64,000 nt of DNA, from the NCBI GenBank assembly GCA_033439795.1, contig JAUTDP010000002.1, forward strand, positions 2,418,001 to 2,482,000. The letters run 5' to 3'. The position numbers and the translations under genes are program-made. Source of the DNA: Sordaria brevicollis (Eukaryota > Ascomycota > Sordariomycetes > Sordariales > Sordariaceae). The notes beneath the pieces were generated by a model that was not told where the DNA came from, searched no databases, and worked only from the letters and a program-made list of their open reading frames with translations. The first letter of the stretch is position 1; each line of letters begins with the position of its first letter. Below, one piece after another: positions 1-12,031 of the stretch.

Positions 1-599
1 GTGCGCTATATTTGCTATCCGTGCGCCCATATTTGTCTAAAAAGGCCCACTTTTTTCGGATAGCCATTAAAATACATTTAAGTCGTATATTTAATAGTCT
101 ATATATATAACCCGACAACTCCCATACCAAAGACTATCAAATATAGAAATAACTATATAATAGCACTATCGTAACATTAATATATCTATATAAAATTTTA
201 TATAGAGAATTAATAAACGATTCTTTATAAAATAATATAATTTTTTTAGTAAAAAAGCTAAAGGAAGATTATTTTATTGAAGTCTAGGTCGAATTTTATA
301 TAACCCGATAGCCCGTTTATATTAACCCAACGATCTAAATTATTATTAATATTTAACGGTTTTTATCCCAACTTCGCAAATACGTTAATAATAATAAAAT
401 CGTACCCTATACGGTTTTTTTTTCGGTCGCGTTACCTTTCTTTTTTCTTATTATTTAGAAAATATTATTCTAATATTCACTAGCCGTTAAAATAGATTTC
501 GAGTAGTAGAACGACGTTATCAATACTATTATATACGGTATTACCGGAGCGCCTAGTATTAGACCTAATTAAATTATAATTATTCGGAAACTAGTATAC

Positions 600-1900
600 G
601 ATAGGGAGGATATAATATTAGTGGCCGCTATAGGCTATAATAAGAGCGGTATTTTATTCGTTATTAGGCAATTTATAAGGAAGATAATAATATAGATTAT
701 ACCCCTTATTAAATTCGGGGAGGTTTAAAGAGACGAAATATAAGTAAAGGTCGTTGGCGCTAGCGTTATATAGATTGATAAGGACGCTATCCTATAAGTA
801 AATATATTAGGTTTTTTTTATTATATATAACCCTTACTTTAAGGTTAGACCCTTTAATTTATAAAATTATTATATATACCCTTAAATATTAATAATATTA
901 AAATTCTCCCTTTAAAATTATTAATATTATAAAATATATTAATATAAATAATTATTTATAGAACCTTCGTATTTAGGATAATATTTTTATAGGGAGATAT
1001 AATTATATTCTATTGGGTTTAGAGTAAGTAATATATCCTAACTTCAAAAAGATTCTTAAAGACCCCGGCTTTTATAACGATATTAATATATTTGTAATCG
1101 ACGAACTATATATAGTAGGATAATAGCGAAAATTCCGGCTAGAATTTATTAATTTCTATATTATATATTCCCTTCTATTTAAGAATTTACTCTAATTTAA
1201 TTATACGGTTATACTTAATAAAAAAAACTAGAAATTTATTCTATAATATACCGGATTTAATAATAATATCGAAATTATTCGAATATTTATCGACCGTCCG
1301 GAGATCTCTATTATTATATACCCTCTTTTAAATAATTATTTTAGGGATTATAAGCGCCTACTCTTTTTTATTAACGGTTATACTCCTTAAAATATTTAAA
1401 ATATTCCTAAAATTATTATATATATCGATAGTAAGCCGCAATTTATTGCTGTATAATTCTTTCTTATATAATATTTATATAAAGAATACGGCTTTTCGAA
1501 GGAATATTATCGTAAAATTATTAGACGTTACGATGTAAATATTTAGAAAATAGATAAGGATATTATCTTTAAAGATTTTTCTAATATAAATACTAATTAC
1601 CGTATTATTTTAGTTAGTATTTCTTTAGGTATAGGTATAAATATCCTTAACGTTAAGTGTATAGTATAATTTAATTTACTTAAAGAAATAAGTTTAATAA
1701 ATTTATAATAGTGGTTTAGTAAGGCTATAAGGAAGGTTAAGGAATTATAAGGAGAAGTTATCCTCTTCGCTCCTTATTATATTTTTAATTACTTTAGTTA
1801 CGAAGAGAAAGAAAAGGAATTTATTCGAATAATTTAATAACTTCGTTTTTAACCTTTTCGATTACTAATTTGTACTAGCGTATTATTAAACGTTATAATA
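600..1900 (+). pseudogene. RecQ-type DNA helicase relic
   Basis: Translation through stops recovers helicase motifs in order. A Walker-A remnant (AIGYNKSGILF) lies at about 627. A motif-Ia remnant (IIPLIKFGE) follows near 695. A DExH remnant (VIDELYIVG, then WRKFRLEF once a stop is read as Trp) lies at about 1094. A remnant resembling the RPNI motif (FIDRPEISII) lies at about 1290. A motif V/VI stretch (RIILVSISLGIGINI) lies at about 1600, followed by a segment like the GRAGRDG region (WFSKAIRKVKEL) near 1715. This order and wording match the RecQ-like helicases that occur in fungal repeats. The frame is broken by many stops, so the gene is dead. Sequence to about 2700 may hold its degraded C-terminal part. 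Family is fairly sure; exact limits are not. Confidence 0.7.
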
Positions 1901-4559
1901 TTAATTGAGAGAGATAATAATTTTTCGAATATAAATAGTAATATTAATATTCTTAATAATAATGCTAATTAATTATTATAAAATAGTTAAGTATAATAAG
2001 AATTAAAATTTAAAAACTTCTAAGATATTAAGAAACGGGTTAAATAATTAAAAAACGATAAAAAGCATCGAAAAAAACTAGACCTAGTATTAAAGGATTT
2101 CTTTAATAGTAATTACTTTCGGAAAAATGTATTAAATTACTTATAAAAACCCGATAACGAGAATTTAGAATTTAAAAAACTTATCGACCTTATTCTCTAT
2201 TATAATAATGCGGGCTGTAATTAGTAATTTTTATTTATCCCCCCCTTTCCTTTTAAATTTAAGAAGGTTATTAAATTTAATATTAAGAGCCTTACTTATA
2301 TTGTTTAGGAGTATTTAAATCGTTAATATATTATTAAGGTATAAAGATTAGTATTAAATAATCGCTATTTCCCTATAATATTAAAATTCTTTATAGAATT
2401 CAAATTATAATACCTTTTTAGGAAAATATATATATAAAAGAAGAAAGGTTTAAAAGCCCTACCGTTCGGGACCCTAGATTCGTTAATTAACGAAGTCCTA
2501 AAGTTAAATAATTAGGAGTTTCTTAACGAATATAGTAAAGAACTAATAGAATTTCTACTAAATATTATAAATAATATATATAATAAATAGGAATTGGCCA
2601 AATAAAAGAAGTAGTAGAAATAGGCTAAAAAGGCCGCCGCTAAAAAAAGGCCTGCCCTACAAACCCGTAAAAGGCAAACTCCTTAAAATTTATCCGCTAG
2701 CACATCCTTACTAAAACGTTAAAAAAAAGGAATACAATTATTAAATTAAATTATTTATACTAATTTATATTAATTAATAATTTTTTTTTATATAAATTCT
2801 TTATTATAATATTAAGAATAATATTATATAATATTTATTATAATAATAATAACGTTAATACGATATATAGATTTTATAAGGCTAAAATTTTTAAAATACA
2901 AAACCTAATTCCTCTAATCTATTACCCTATATATCGTCTTCGTTAATATTAAATAAACGCTCTATTTTATTATCCTAATTAATAAGATTATCCTCGGTCC
3001 TTTTAAATATAATATTAGGGATTACCCGCTAATTTATAATATCCTTAAGTTCGACGACGGCGTTATTAAAGTCGGATAACTTATAAAAGACTATTCGTTA
3101 ATTAAGGGAATAAATATTAAATATATCTTAATTAGAAGAAGGGGGGTCTTTTCTTCTTTTTATTATTTTATCTTTATATAGTTTATAATTATATAAAATA
3201 ACGTCGACGGTCGGATTTCCGGATATATAGCTACTTTTCTACTTTTTTCCTAGGGTGGTTTTAACGACGTGTCGTATAATCGCGAATATATTTCCGTTAA
3301 TAATAAGACGTAAAAATATTATATAAATATCGTGCTAGGAGTTTTTATAGTTCTTAATATTATTGGTATAATAATAATTAATATATTTAAATATAATATC
3401 GATAATTTTATATATATTACCCGCGGTAGTATAATGAATTAGATTACCCTTTAAAATAGTATTTCGAATTAATTTATTAAGAGTTACGTTAGGGTATAAT
3501 AATTATAATAAATATAATATTTTTAGGCTATAGTTAAAACCCCTTCTACCTTAGAAGAGGATAGGAAGTATAGGGATAATATCTTTTATTAAGCTATAAT
3601 TATTATAGCGAATAGCCTTATATAGAATTAAAAAGATTTTAATATATTATAATAAACGATAGTGGTTTCGAAACTTTAAATTAACGCTATTATATTCAAT
3701 ATCGTTATATTCCTTTGTCCAATTTTCGAAATTAAATACCTCTTTTAATAAGCGGTTGAATATTACTTCTAAATTATCGATTTCGATTAAATTTATTATA
3801 TTTTAAATAGTATTAACGGTTAAATCCCCTTTTAATTTACCTTTATTAATTAAATATTCGATAATAAAGGTAAAGATTCTAGCTGTATATTTATATATAA
3901 GTAATAATATAATTTAATAATATTTAATATTTTTCTTCGAAATGTTCTTAGTCTTGCTAAAAAATTGGATATTAAATATAAAGGTAATAGATAATAATCC
4001 GCCGTTTTTATTAATATCTTAAAATATTTTGAATAATATTTCGATATAATTAAGTTTAACGTAGAAGAATATTAGGATAGGAATTATTTATTTCTTTTAA
4101 TTAAAGATTTAAATAGCTTCAAATTAGAAAAATTTAATACGTTGGATATATAAGGTTATTTTCTAATCCTTATAAACGAAAGTAAATCGGTTAGTATAAT
4201 CCTTAAATTTTAGTCGATATTATTAAAGTTCTTTATAGAATTTATAAATACCTTTAATTTTATTTTTATTTTCGAAAATAATTCCCAATTATAAAATTGG
4301 ACTATTTTTATATATAACCCTTTTAATAATAAGTAATTTAGGTATTTTATCCTTTTTAAAGAGTCGTAGAATAATGAACCTTATTAAGAAATTTGATAAT
4401 TTGTCGACGGATTTCCTTTTCGGGAATAGATAATTAATAATTATATTCTTCGTAAATTACTATATTAAATTAATAACGGTAATAGGAATAGGACCGCTAA
4501 GGTTTAGATAAGTAATTAAGTAAAATATTATTAAGTTGATAAATATATCTTACTTTCTA

Positions 4560-5720
4560 CTAGTAAGCTTACGAACCTTATTTTTGAAGTTGAAATTATT
4601 GTATACGATAATAGTATTAGGATTATATATTACTAATTTGATATACCTTTTTGTATCGTCGGCTATAGTATTAAAAATCTCGTTGAGCTTAGTATAGTTA
4701 ATAATAATACTTATACCCGAGAAGGTCTTTATAATTCGATGTGGCGTTCCGTTGGTAAGTATATAGAGACTTAAAATTTATTGTAAGAAACCGCTACTAT
4801 TACGCGAATATCCTCCTATAATAATCGATGTAATTGTTATAATCTATTTGCTCTTAATTTCGTATTCTTCCGAATCGATAATAAATAAAGCGATTAAAGC
4901 GTTATTATTAAATTATAATTTAAATTAAATAATAAAAGATATAGGGAAAAAAAGGTTGGAAATTAATATACCCGATTTTATATTATTTAAAATAGAAAGT
5001 TTATAAGGTTAGGCGCCTTTAATTTTAAAAAAGGCTATATATTTTCTATAGTATTTTAAATAAAATCTATTTTAATAATTTCATTGACGGTAACTTATTA
5101 AATACCTTAATAATTTCTATATTTAAACGGTTTAAAATCTTAGAATAGCCGTATAATTTATAAAGATTTCAATTCTTATTATATAATAACGGTATTAAAT
5201 TTTATTTCTATTAGTATATCTTTTTCTTTAATTAAAATATAGTTTTTAAATTTAAGAGCGTTTTGGACTTTATCGTTCAATAAAGCCTTGAAAAGTCGAT
5301 TAGTATTAATTAGGTTATTTACTTATTAGAAAAGAAAAGTTTTAAGGGAATAGGAATATTATATAGTATTATTTTTAATCCTATTTTAATAATTAGCGTT
5401 TTTAAATTACCGCTATAATTTTATTATTTTATTAATAATATTAGGAAGTATAATAGTACCGCCGCCGGTTCGGTTAACTTCTTTTTAAATTCTCTATTAA
5501 GTTTTTTATTAAGTTTACTACTATACTTCTTCTTCTTAAATTTATTTTTCGGCCTCTTCTTGAGTATATTATTCCTATTATTCCTTTTATATTCGGCGTT
5601 AATATTATACCTCTTATTGAATTTGGGTTTAGGCTCGTACTTAGGTTTCTTATTAGGTTCGTTATTAGGCTTCTACTTACTAATAGATTTAACGCCGTAT
5701 ACGCGGGGGTAAGGGTATAA
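4560..5720 (-). pseudogene. Transposon-type protein relic (DUF6589-like)
   Basis: Reading the minus strand of about 4780-4565 gives a stretch of more than 65 codons without a stop, containing LTNGTPHRIIKTFSGI, then DDTKRYIKLV, then NTIIVYNNFNFKNKVR. The last part resembles the conserved 'vvyDNfnfkd.vrd' stretch of DUF6589 proteins of fungal mobile elements, if Asp has decayed to Asn as RIP does. Further upstream on the same strand (about 5700-5470) a Lys/Asn/Glu-rich stretch reads like a charged N-terminal region. Family assignment is from memory of the motif and is moderate; the gene is clearly not functional. Confidence 0.45.
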
Positions 5721-6071
5721 TTTAAAGAGGAGGTTAGGGGGGTTGAAAAGGTTGGTTTTAAGGCTTTAAATTTAAGTTAAGTTTTAAACCTATTTTAAAG
5801 GATATTAATTAAAATATAAATTTAGAAAGGTTAAATTTATTATCGTTACTTTCGCGCTTTGGACGCTAAGCGTATTAGGCGGGGTTATTATTATTAAAAC
5901 TAGCTATCTTTTTTTAAAAAGAATAATACTATTCGATAACGCTAAATTTAGCGATTATAAAATTGTTTTCGTAATATTTATACGATAAATTTTATTAATA
6001 TTATTAGTGATTTAAAATTTGGCTAGCTTATTTATCGGGGTATATACAATTATATTTAAATTCCCGATTTA

Positions 6072-6204
6072 GACTAGTTCCGGCTTCGCCTTCACTATTT
6101 CTGTTCTAGGCTTAGCGCTATTTAATTCGAGTGGGTCACCATCTGCGTTTTACCCAACCCGCAGGGTTAAAAAAGCGCGCTAGCGCTAAAAGCCGGAACT
6201 GGTC
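6072..6204. repeat. Imperfect inverted repeat at edge of the AT-rich block
   Basis: The 15-mer at 6072-6086 (GACTAGTTCCGGCTT) is the reverse complement, with one mismatch, of 6190-6204 (AAGCCGGAACTGGTC). A second palindromic piece, TAGCGCTA, lies inside each arm at 6113-6120 and 6181-6188. The loop between the arms is not AT-rich. It sits exactly where the degraded block meets normal DNA, so it may be an element end or a small foldback element. Confidence 0.55.
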
Positions 6205-6819
6205 TGTGCTGAGATAAGAAAAGAAAGCATGGCACGGCTCGTGGTTCTTCATCTCTTCATCTTCTTCCCATGCTAGCGGCGCAGCGGCGTCTGGGGCGTC
6301 CAATCAAGCCTGCCAAGGCCCTTGGGTGTGACGTAACATGGCGCTGTCTTGGATTTGGAGAATCCTGGGGATTGTTTTCTCCGACCTCTCGGCGTCTGTC
6401 ATTGTCGCCTGGTTGGTTCAGCTTATATGAAAATGTCAAGAAAGGTGAGTGAGGGGAAGAAGATGATGAAGAAGAGATACGTATCGAGTTAATGGTCATG
6501 CGACCCTTTTTTTCCTTCTACAATCATCATTGATGGGTGGTGGTGGGTGGTTTTCCGTTCGCGATCAGTGATGATGGCGTCGATTCTGACGAGTCCCTGC
6601 ATGACGGGAGCTGCCAGGCTTGTCATCAATGTCAGTTCTGCAAAAGGGCCCTCGGTCATCCCGCTTGAAGTTGGGTTTGGACACTATTCTGCCCATTTCT
6701 CAAAAGTCTTGGATAACCTTCACCGTATTGTCTGGAAATGGAGTCAAATGAAGATGCCAATGTCGAACAAAATGGCAGTGATTCTGTCGTCCAATGTCGT
6801 TACTGCCGATGTTTCTCCA

Positions 6820-7510
6820 TTCCTAGCCTACCCCACGGGGACCCCAAGAACACAGTGAACCCCACGTAACCCACCCAAATTCGGCCCTTTATAACACATG
6901 GCAGAGTCCCAGCCAGGGAAGAAAACACAAATCGCATCGCGACGCGAGGAATCATGAAACTGCGGAGGAGAAGATTGCAACGGGCGAAGACGGAGGAGCG
7001 ACAGATCGTCGTTGCCAGCACGTTTTGCAGGCCCACGGCTCCAGTTTCCCCACGGGCAAAGTTCCCCCACGGGGCAGTTGGGGGAAACTGTGAAGTGTGA
7101 ACCCACCCAAAATCGGCCCTTTATTCTGCTCCGTGATGGAGCGCGGAGAAAGACAAACATTGTTAGCATCGCGCGGCGATAAAGTTCAGGAAGTGAAACT
7201 GGGGATCAAGAATGACTTGATGGGGAAATGGGATGCTGCATCCTCGTTTCTGCCATGTTGTTCTACCCCACGGGGCCCCGAGGACGACAGACTCCGCTAC
7301 AAATCGGCCCTTATCAACGCTGCAACAGGTTGTGAAGAAACGAAGTTGAAACAAGTATGCATGCCAAAAAGGAATAAATCAGAAGGCAGGTCAACTTTTA
7401 AAGAAAACCGGGTGCACGTATTATCGATAAAACATCGGTGCTAGCTAGAAGTGCTTCTTCAGTCCGACTCTACCCCACGGAGCCCCCGTCCACCATTGGC
7501 CTTCATAAGC
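6820..7510 (+). repeat. Degenerate ~200-nt tandem repeats
   Basis: A box CCCCACGGGG (6831, 7065, 7267, and with one change at 7473) is followed 30-50 nt later by a core close to AATCGGCCCTTTAT (about 6878, 7111, 7302, and a weaker copy near 7494). Core-to-core spacing is roughly 190-230 nt. Between copies 1 and 2 and between copies 2 and 3, related text around GCATCGCG..GAAACTG also recurs. The array ends just before the tRNA-Lys gene. No coding gene is supported between 6205 and 7552. Confidence 0.5.
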
Positions 7511-7552
7511 ACAAGAGCGGAGCTGCGCTTTCAACAATTGGCAGCATCAGCT

Positions 7553-7640
7553 GCCCGGCTAGCTCAATCGGTAGAGCGTGAGACTCTTAAGGAGTTACTC
7601 CGTAATCTCAAGGTTGTGGGTTCGACCCCCACGTCGGGCT
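7553..7640 (+). tRNA. tRNA-Lys(CTT), with intron
   Basis: The sequence folds as a tRNA. The acceptor arms are GCCCGGC and GTCGGGC, the D-arm is GCTC..GAGC, the anticodon stem is TGAGA/TCTCA with loop C-T-CTT-A, and the T-arm is GTGGGTTCGACCCCCAC. About 15 extra bases (around 7591-7605) sit one base after the CTT anticodon, the standard nuclear tRNA intron position. The mature sequence is close to the known eukaryotic tRNA-Lys(CTT). CCA is not encoded, as expected. Confidence 0.93.
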
Positions 7641-7667
7641 CAATTCCCGATGTTCGATAACATCTTC

Positions 7668-7674
7668 TTTTTTT
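7668..7674 (+). terminator. RNA polymerase III terminator
   Basis: A run of seven T residues, followed by another five after one G, lies about 28 nt after the tRNA-Lys gene and fits a Pol III stop signal. Confidence 0.7.
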
Positions 7675-8153
7675 GTTTTTCTCCACCATTTCACCTATTT
7701 TCTTCATTCTAATTTCTTTATACATTGAATTCTCTTTCTCCTTTCTTTTTCTGTCTCTCTTTCTTGGACATTCTTTGCATTCGTTTATAACTGTTCGCCC
7801 CCTATAACCACCATGAGGATTCGCGTTCACTATGTTCAGAACGGATCAAGAATAAATATTATCTCACGCATCAACCTGTAGTTGAATCGCACCGAGTGCT
7901 TATGATGTACATATGCGGCGTGGATGACACCGAACAGTCATCGGCGAGAAGTACGACGATGCAGGTTGTCCATGTCAGCTTCGGACCGTTCCAGCCGAGA
8001 TGTTGTGAACCATCGCCAACTTCACGATAAGCTCCTTGCATAAATAGATATGTGTCGAAAATAGATTTCAAAGAACGATATCTTTTGTGTCGCAAGCTCG
8101 CTTCCTTATTTTCGCTTTCCTCGTTTGACGTTGCCGACCCTCTGCCTGACAAA
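7675..8153. other. Intergenic region
   Basis: No gene is supported. It holds a pyrimidine-rich stretch after the tRNA terminator and the presumed promoter and leader of the next plus-strand gene. Confidence 0.5.
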
Positions 8154-9302
8154 ATGTCGAAAAACCATTCCAAAACCCAACCCTATACCCTTTTCATGAG
8201 CCTTCTTTTCGCCCTCCTCTTCTTCACATCACCATGCCTATCCGCACCACAAAGTCACCACCATCCTCATCTCCCACTACCAAACCGCATTATAATCCAA
8301 TTTCCCAACCCGACCTGGCTAGAAAACATCGCCGTCCGACATAATGGGGACCTCTTCCTCACTGAGTCCGCCCCAACAGCCAGTCTGCATCTCGTTTCTC
8401 TCAGCGGTTCAACACCCAAGCGAACAACGATTCACACGTTTAGCGAGGTTGAAGCGTTGTTTGGCATCACCGAGCCTGTCGATGATCTGTTTGTTGTAGT
8501 CGGCGGCAACGTTTCTAGCAATGGGAATGACCACGGGAATGGAGAGGGAAGTTGGTTCTTCACCTGGACCATTGACTTCCGCCACACCACCACCACCACC
8601 ACCACCACCACCATCACCCACGATAACGAGCCAACTTCAAAAAAGCCGGAGATCAAACAGATAACCCGCCTCAGCAAAGCGGTCCTCCCCAACGGGTTGG
8701 CTTCCGTACCTGAAAACCCAGACGTAGTGTTAATAGCAGATTCCTTCGCCGGTTTAGTCTGGCGGTTGGATATCCGGACTGGATCTTATGACGTCGCTGT
8801 CCAAGTGCCTGAAATGGCCGCCCCTGCCAATGGTTCCGGGGTGGTGGGTGTCAATGGCGTGAAAGTGCATGGGGGATACCTGTACTGGACCAACAGCGCC
8901 ACTGTTTCAATATACCGCGTCAGACTTGACCGGAAGGGGTACCGCTACCACTACCACTACCGGAGCACGACAGCGGCGGAGGTTGAGCTGGTTGCTGATC
9001 TGAGTTTGGAAGCACCGTTCCTGGATGATTTTGCTGTCCGGGAAGATGGAGTAATTTTCGTGGCAACGAATTCGGGAAACAAGTTATTTGCTGTTGATAC
9101 TGACCCAAAAAAGAAGGTGGTGTTGGTGGGTGGTGCAGAGACGGAATTGACGTTTGCTGGGGGTACGGCTGCTGCTTTTGGGAGAGACAACAAGATGTTG
9201 TATGTGACTACGTGCGGTGGATTAAGGACGCCGATTAATGGGACGGTTGTGGAGGGTGGGAAGGTGGTGGGGGTTGATACTGGTGAGTTTGCTTGGTTGT
9301 GA
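8154..9302 (+). CDS. Secreted SMP-30/gluconolactonase-like beta-propeller protein
   Basis: Single-exon gene of 382 residues. The ATG at 8154 is chosen because a hydrophobic signal peptide follows at once (about residues 14-31, LFMSLLFALLFFTSPCLSA); the open frame upstream lacks an ATG. The body carries repeated beta-propeller blades: WLENIAVRHNGDLFLTES near residue 55, then NGLASVPENPDVVLIADS, GVNGVKVHGGYLYWTN and DDFAVREDGVIFVATN. This is the pattern of the SMP-30/gluconolactonase/LRE-like family of fungi, many of which have no known substrate. A run of nine Thr between His residues (about 143-153) comes from a CAC/ACC microsatellite at about 8583-8613. Extracellular location is inferred from the signal; enzymatic activity is not shown. 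Confidence 0.85.
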   Translation: MSKNHSKTQPYTLFMSLLFALLFFTSPCLSAPQSHHHPHLPLPNRIIIQFPNPTWLENIAVRHNGDLFLTESAPTASLHLVSLSGSTPKRTTIHTFSEVEALFGITEPVDDLFVVVGGNVSSNGNDHGNGEGSWFFTWTIDFRHTTTTTTTTTITHDNEPTSKKPEIKQITRLSKAVLPNGLASVPENPDVVLIADSFAGLVWRLDIRTGSYDVAVQVPEMAAPANGSGVVGVNGVKVHGGYLYWTNSATVSIYRVRLDRKGYRYHYHYRSTTAAEVELVADLSLEAPFLDDFAVREDGVIFVATNSGNKLFAVDTDPKKKVVLVGGAETELTFAGGTAAAFGRDNKMLYVTTCGGLRTPINGTVVEGGKVVGVDTGEFAWL

Positions 9303-9378
9303 TTCGGCATCATCTGAAACTCTTTTCGTGGATTTCAATAAAAAGTATAAGAAGAAAAGAGAAAAGGAAAACGCTAAA

Positions 9379-10677
9379 CTAATCAAAATACACCTTGATA
9401 ACCTCGATATGGTTGTTGTTCGTAAAAGACACGACCAGTGTCTGACCGGACGGATCCAGGTAAGGATGTTGAACACCGGCGTAGACCAAGCCTCCTTTGA
9501 TCGGTTCGCTGTGGTATATCTGGACGTCGGGAGTCCATGGACCTTCGAGTGACTGGGCTGTTCGCAAGTAGACTTTGCCGTCACCTTTTCAAATTGTTAG
9601 TTGAAGTGGTAAGAGAAGGAACCAGAATGGCAGACTCACCAAAAGAAGACAAATGAGCCAGCACATAACACTGATAATGCTCATTCCAAGCCACCTGCGC
9701 CTGGCCAACACCCCACCAGACCGCCGTCTCCGCATCGAACCTGTCGAGAACCTCCGACTTCCACCCTTCCTGACGGCCCCAAAAGTACTCGTACTTGTCC
9801 AGCTCAAACGCGTCTTCCGCTTTGACCCTGGCAAGATAGGCATACCCAGCGGCAGGCCACTCGGAGGTCCCATTCGGCGGGCCGCCCCAGATGTAAATGT
9901 ACTCGGAGCGCTCATCGCGGTAGGCACACTGGTCGCCGTATTTGGCGGTGGTGTTGGAATCCCACCAGAACCCTTGCTCGCCAAAGCGCTGGGTGACGGT
10001 GGGGGTGTCATCAATAACCTCGACCTTGGCGACGCCGGCACCTACGAGAGTTTCGTTGGCGTTCTGTTCTTGTTATTAGTGGGCCATACTTGTACATCAT
10101 GTTAGTGGAGGATTATACATACCACAAGATAATAAAGCGCCGCCGTCGCGCTCTCCTCATCAACCTCACACAGACTCGTCCCGCCAAACCCATACTGGTT
10201 CGTCTCACCCCACTCCTCGTTAAAGGGGATCAACTGGTTCTGATGCGGAACCGGATCATCATCGTTCAGGTTGAGATCCACCACCGTCAGGGGATCATCC
10301 GTCAACAGCGAGATCGAATCCCGAACCATGCCATGGAACCCAGGTTCATCCTCTAGAAAGTTGGACACGCCGGGCGCGCACCACATGGTGTCGCCAAACA
10401 CGGCATACCATTTGCCCGCGATCTTTCCCGTGAAGCCTAGGTCGCGGTAGCTGGCGCTGTTGTTGGCGACCTGGAAACCGAGTCTTTCGACGTTGGTGAC
10501 GTTTAAGGGGGATTCGCCCTCGGGCTGCGTGTTATCGGTTGGCGGGTGGCAAGGAGAGTGTTGGTGGCGGGCTACCCAACGGCATTGCGCGGGTTGTGTT
10601 AGCAGCAATAAGATCAATGTCCAGAAGAACACAGAGACCAGTAAACTGGGATGAGGAGGGAAAACATGAGGGAGCAT
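9379..10677 (-). CDS. Secreted DUF4185/DUF5005-like protein
   Basis: Three exons on the minus strand: 10677-10123, 10063-9640 and 9584-9379, joined by introns of 59 and 55 nt with good GT/AG ends and a CTAAC branch; the product is 394 residues. The ATG at 10677 gives a clear signal peptide (PSLLVSVFFWTLILLLL then AQC). The mature start has GFTGKIAGKWYAVFGDTMWC, and later exons have EYIYIWGGPPNGTSEW and the C-terminal VQHPYLDPSGQTLVVSFT. These resemble a family of secreted fungal proteins with a DUF4185/DUF5005 beta-propeller-like fold related to glycosidases. No catalytic role can be claimed. It is convergent with the preceding propeller gene, only 76 bp away. Confidence 0.8.
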
Positions 10678-12031
10678 CTGATATTGAGGGTATCATGGGT
10701 CTGGCTGGAAAGACGATAGGCAGGAAAGTGTGTAACATGGGCTGGAATGATTCTTTTTAAAAACAATCTCGAATAGCAGGAATGGGTCCTTCGAACTGAT
10801 ATGGTCCCATTCATCATGGCCCATCCATCCCTGAGAACGGGTTCATCGGAACCAACAACCCAACTCGAAACGATCAACAAAGGGATGTTGGCGGCTATAA
10901 CGAGTCAAGATATACCAACCAACTCGGCTGGGCAACGGGTTGGTGACAACGGAGGCATGGCTTGGCACCTAAAGCCACCAACAACTGAAGCAACTAGGGA
11001 TAGATGTGATAGAAAGTAGTGAACAAGACGGGTGAGTGTAGAGATATGGATAAGGTTGGGTGGCGTTCGATGGACCCTGAAGCGGCACCCATCCAGGAAC
11101 ATGAAACGAAACGAAGAATTTCTGAAACAAAACCGAATGTGCCGAGAGGGGATAAATCGAGGGGCGTTCGTGAATGTTACATATAGGACCCGAAGAGACA
11201 AGAAACAACAAACTTGACGACGATAATAGGAAATCATGGGAATAAGGTACCTTCATCATCCTCCATCGTGACTGACTGACTGACTGACTGACTGAGGAGG
11301 TGGGTATGTAGGGATGTGAACGAAGACGACAAGAGATAACTCAATCGGGCGTCGAGAAATAACAACAGACCCAAATCGAAAGAGTAAAATCGGTGTTTGG
11401 TAGAAAGTAACACGACGCTGTTGCAGCAGCAAGGGAAAGTGTTGCCATGACTTCTCTTTTATATAGACCCTGTTCACATTTGGATCAACTTTGATCGTCG
11501 GCCTGTGATAAGTCTAGACAGAGGAGGGGAAGTCAACGAAGAACTTGGCGATGTCCAAACCCTCCAAAAGAAGAGTCTTGGGATGTCTTGGACGCGATCT
11601 TCAATTCCTCAAACAAGATGTCACAGGCGGAGACAACCCCGCCTCGCCCGCCTACCCGCCGCTTTTTGACTCCACGATCGGGTACGGCTGCACCTACTGC
11701 ACGGCTGCACGACGGAGAGAGCCGAAGCAGGCCGAGGCATGTGCAAGATGGAAGCGCGGGGGAGGTGGAAGATAAGATAAACACGGTACGTACCTTTCCT
11801 CTTATCGCCTTCCTTATCGGAAACAACGCCCCTGCAGTGATCAGGTCGAAGGAAGGGCGCTATCGAAGACAACACAACACAACGACACAACGCAACATCA
11901 CGACGCAAGCCCCTCACCATATTACAAATCACATCCTGAACAGTCTGGACAAAACCCTGGGACATTGGAGATAGCTTCCCTAACCAGCCATAGTCAGCCA
12001 AGAACACAAGATCAACATCAACAGCAGCAAA
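10678..12031. other. Intergenic region between divergent genes
   Basis: No gene is convincingly supported. It holds the two divergent promoters and a TGAC tetranucleotide repeat of about six units at 11269-11294. Short open frames at 11545-11974 (plus) and 11533-11826 (minus) overlap each other, have no recognisable domain, and are left uncalled. Confidence 0.5.

Larger units (their letters stand above)
1..6110. repeat. AT-rich, RIP-type degraded repeat block
   Basis: The block is very rich in A, T and TpA steps and has no open frame of 60 codons on either strand. The sequence after about 6110 abruptly returns to normal composition. This is the known result of RIP, in which C in CpA is changed to T on both strands of duplicated DNA. 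Remains of at least two proteins can be read through many stop codons: a helicase on the plus strand and a transposon-type protein on the minus strand. Asp/Glu codons often read as Asn/Lys, and Gln or Trp codons as stops, as expected from C-to-T and G-to-A change. No intact gene is supported. Such blocks are usually heterochromatic and methylated, but that is inference here. Confidence 0.85.

Noticed and set aside
7564..7830. Minus-strand frame of 88 codons over the tRNA-Lys gene
   Set aside because: It overlaps a well-formed tRNA and has no protein features.
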